64,000 nt of DNA from an uncultured Alistipes sp. GTDB lineage: Bacteria > Bacteroidota > Bacteroidia > Bacteroidales > Rikenellaceae. Location: the NCBI GenBank assembly GCA_944321955.1, contig CALUNG010000003.1:62001-126000 (forward strand). The letters run 5' to 3'. Made by a program: the position numbers and the translations under genes. Under the pieces are notes generated by a model. It worked only from the letters and a program-made list of their open reading frames with translations. It made no database searches and was not told where the DNA came from. This document shows, one piece after another, positions 63,978-64,000 of this stretch (position 1 is its first letter; the number at the start of each line of letters is the position of its first letter).

Positions 63978-64000
63978 CTACTTAGCTCTTTCAATGATTT
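63978..64000 (-). CDS. rpsQ: Probable 30S ribosomal protein S17, last codons only
   Basis: The minus strand at the window edge reads IIERAK followed by TAG (63980-63978), two bases before the rplN ATG. The ending and the position directly before rplN fit S17, but too little is present to prove it. Confidence 0.6.

Noticed and set aside
1..64000. tRNA, rRNA, insertion sequences or prophage genes
   Set aside because: No transposase, integrase, terminal repeats, tRNA T-loop pattern or rRNA segment was recognised anywhere in the window.

Overview
The window reads as chromosomal DNA of a gut Bacteroidales bacterium, most plausibly Alistipes or a close Rikenellaceae relative. The grounds are a moderately GC-rich coding style, many starts preceded by the Bacteroidetes -7 box TAnnTTTG instead of a Shine-Dalgarno site, a SusC/SusD locus with BACON and fimbrillin-like lipoproteins, and an alpha-oxoamine synthase resembling those assigned to sulfonolipid synthesis. 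The genus is inferred from sequence style only.

Layout. 1-11.4 kb holds housekeeping and small accessory genes: the 3' part of ribonuclease Z, a hexapeptide acetyltransferase, a TrmH-type RNA methyltransferase, pdxA, thrS-infC (infC starts with TTG), a LuxE-like acyl-activating protein, an MptE-like protein divergent from a family 2 glycosyltransferase, the alpha-oxoamine synthase and a radical SAM protein. 11.5-15.4 kb holds an AraC regulator divergent from a class II (B12-dependent) ribonucleotide reductase, with a palindrome-rich region between them. 15.4-18.8 kb is a two-gene operon of a C10 (streptopain-like) protease and a BACON lipoprotein.

18.9-43.2 kb is one large minus-strand polysaccharide/glycoprotein utilisation locus. 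In transcription order it has a 59-residue peptide, two paralogous lipoproteins (fimbrillin-like head plus beta-helix-like body), a fimbrillin-like lipoprotein, a BACON lipoprotein, a degenerate EEP-fold lipoprotein, SusC, SusD, two more surface lipoproteins, a DUF5107-TPR protein, a clan-A glycoside hydrolase, a sialate O-acetylesterase-like protein and a sialidase-superfamily lipoprotein. A promoter and an upstream terminator separate it from a galactose-mutarotase-like/DUF4380 pair (43.5-45.8 kb). Presumably the lipoproteins and SusD capture a glycan at the surface, SusC imports it, and the periplasmic enzymes trim it. Acetylated sialylated glycan is a reasonable but unproven substrate.

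46-51 kb is a glycerol-phosphate module: a glycerophosphodiesterase lipoprotein, a glycerol-1-phosphate dehydrogenase and a GlpT/UhpC-type transporter in one operon, divergent from a NagD/AraL-type HAD phosphatase. 51-52.9 kb holds a membrane zinc-ribbon protein and an orphan TonB plug protein. 53-64 kb is the spc-alpha ribosomal protein cluster read on the minus strand from rpsQ (only its end is present) to rplQ. It includes secY, map, infA and rpmJ, and is interrupted between rpsN and rpsH by 1.08 kb without a convincing gene, containing a terminator, a short-repeat cluster and a new promoter.
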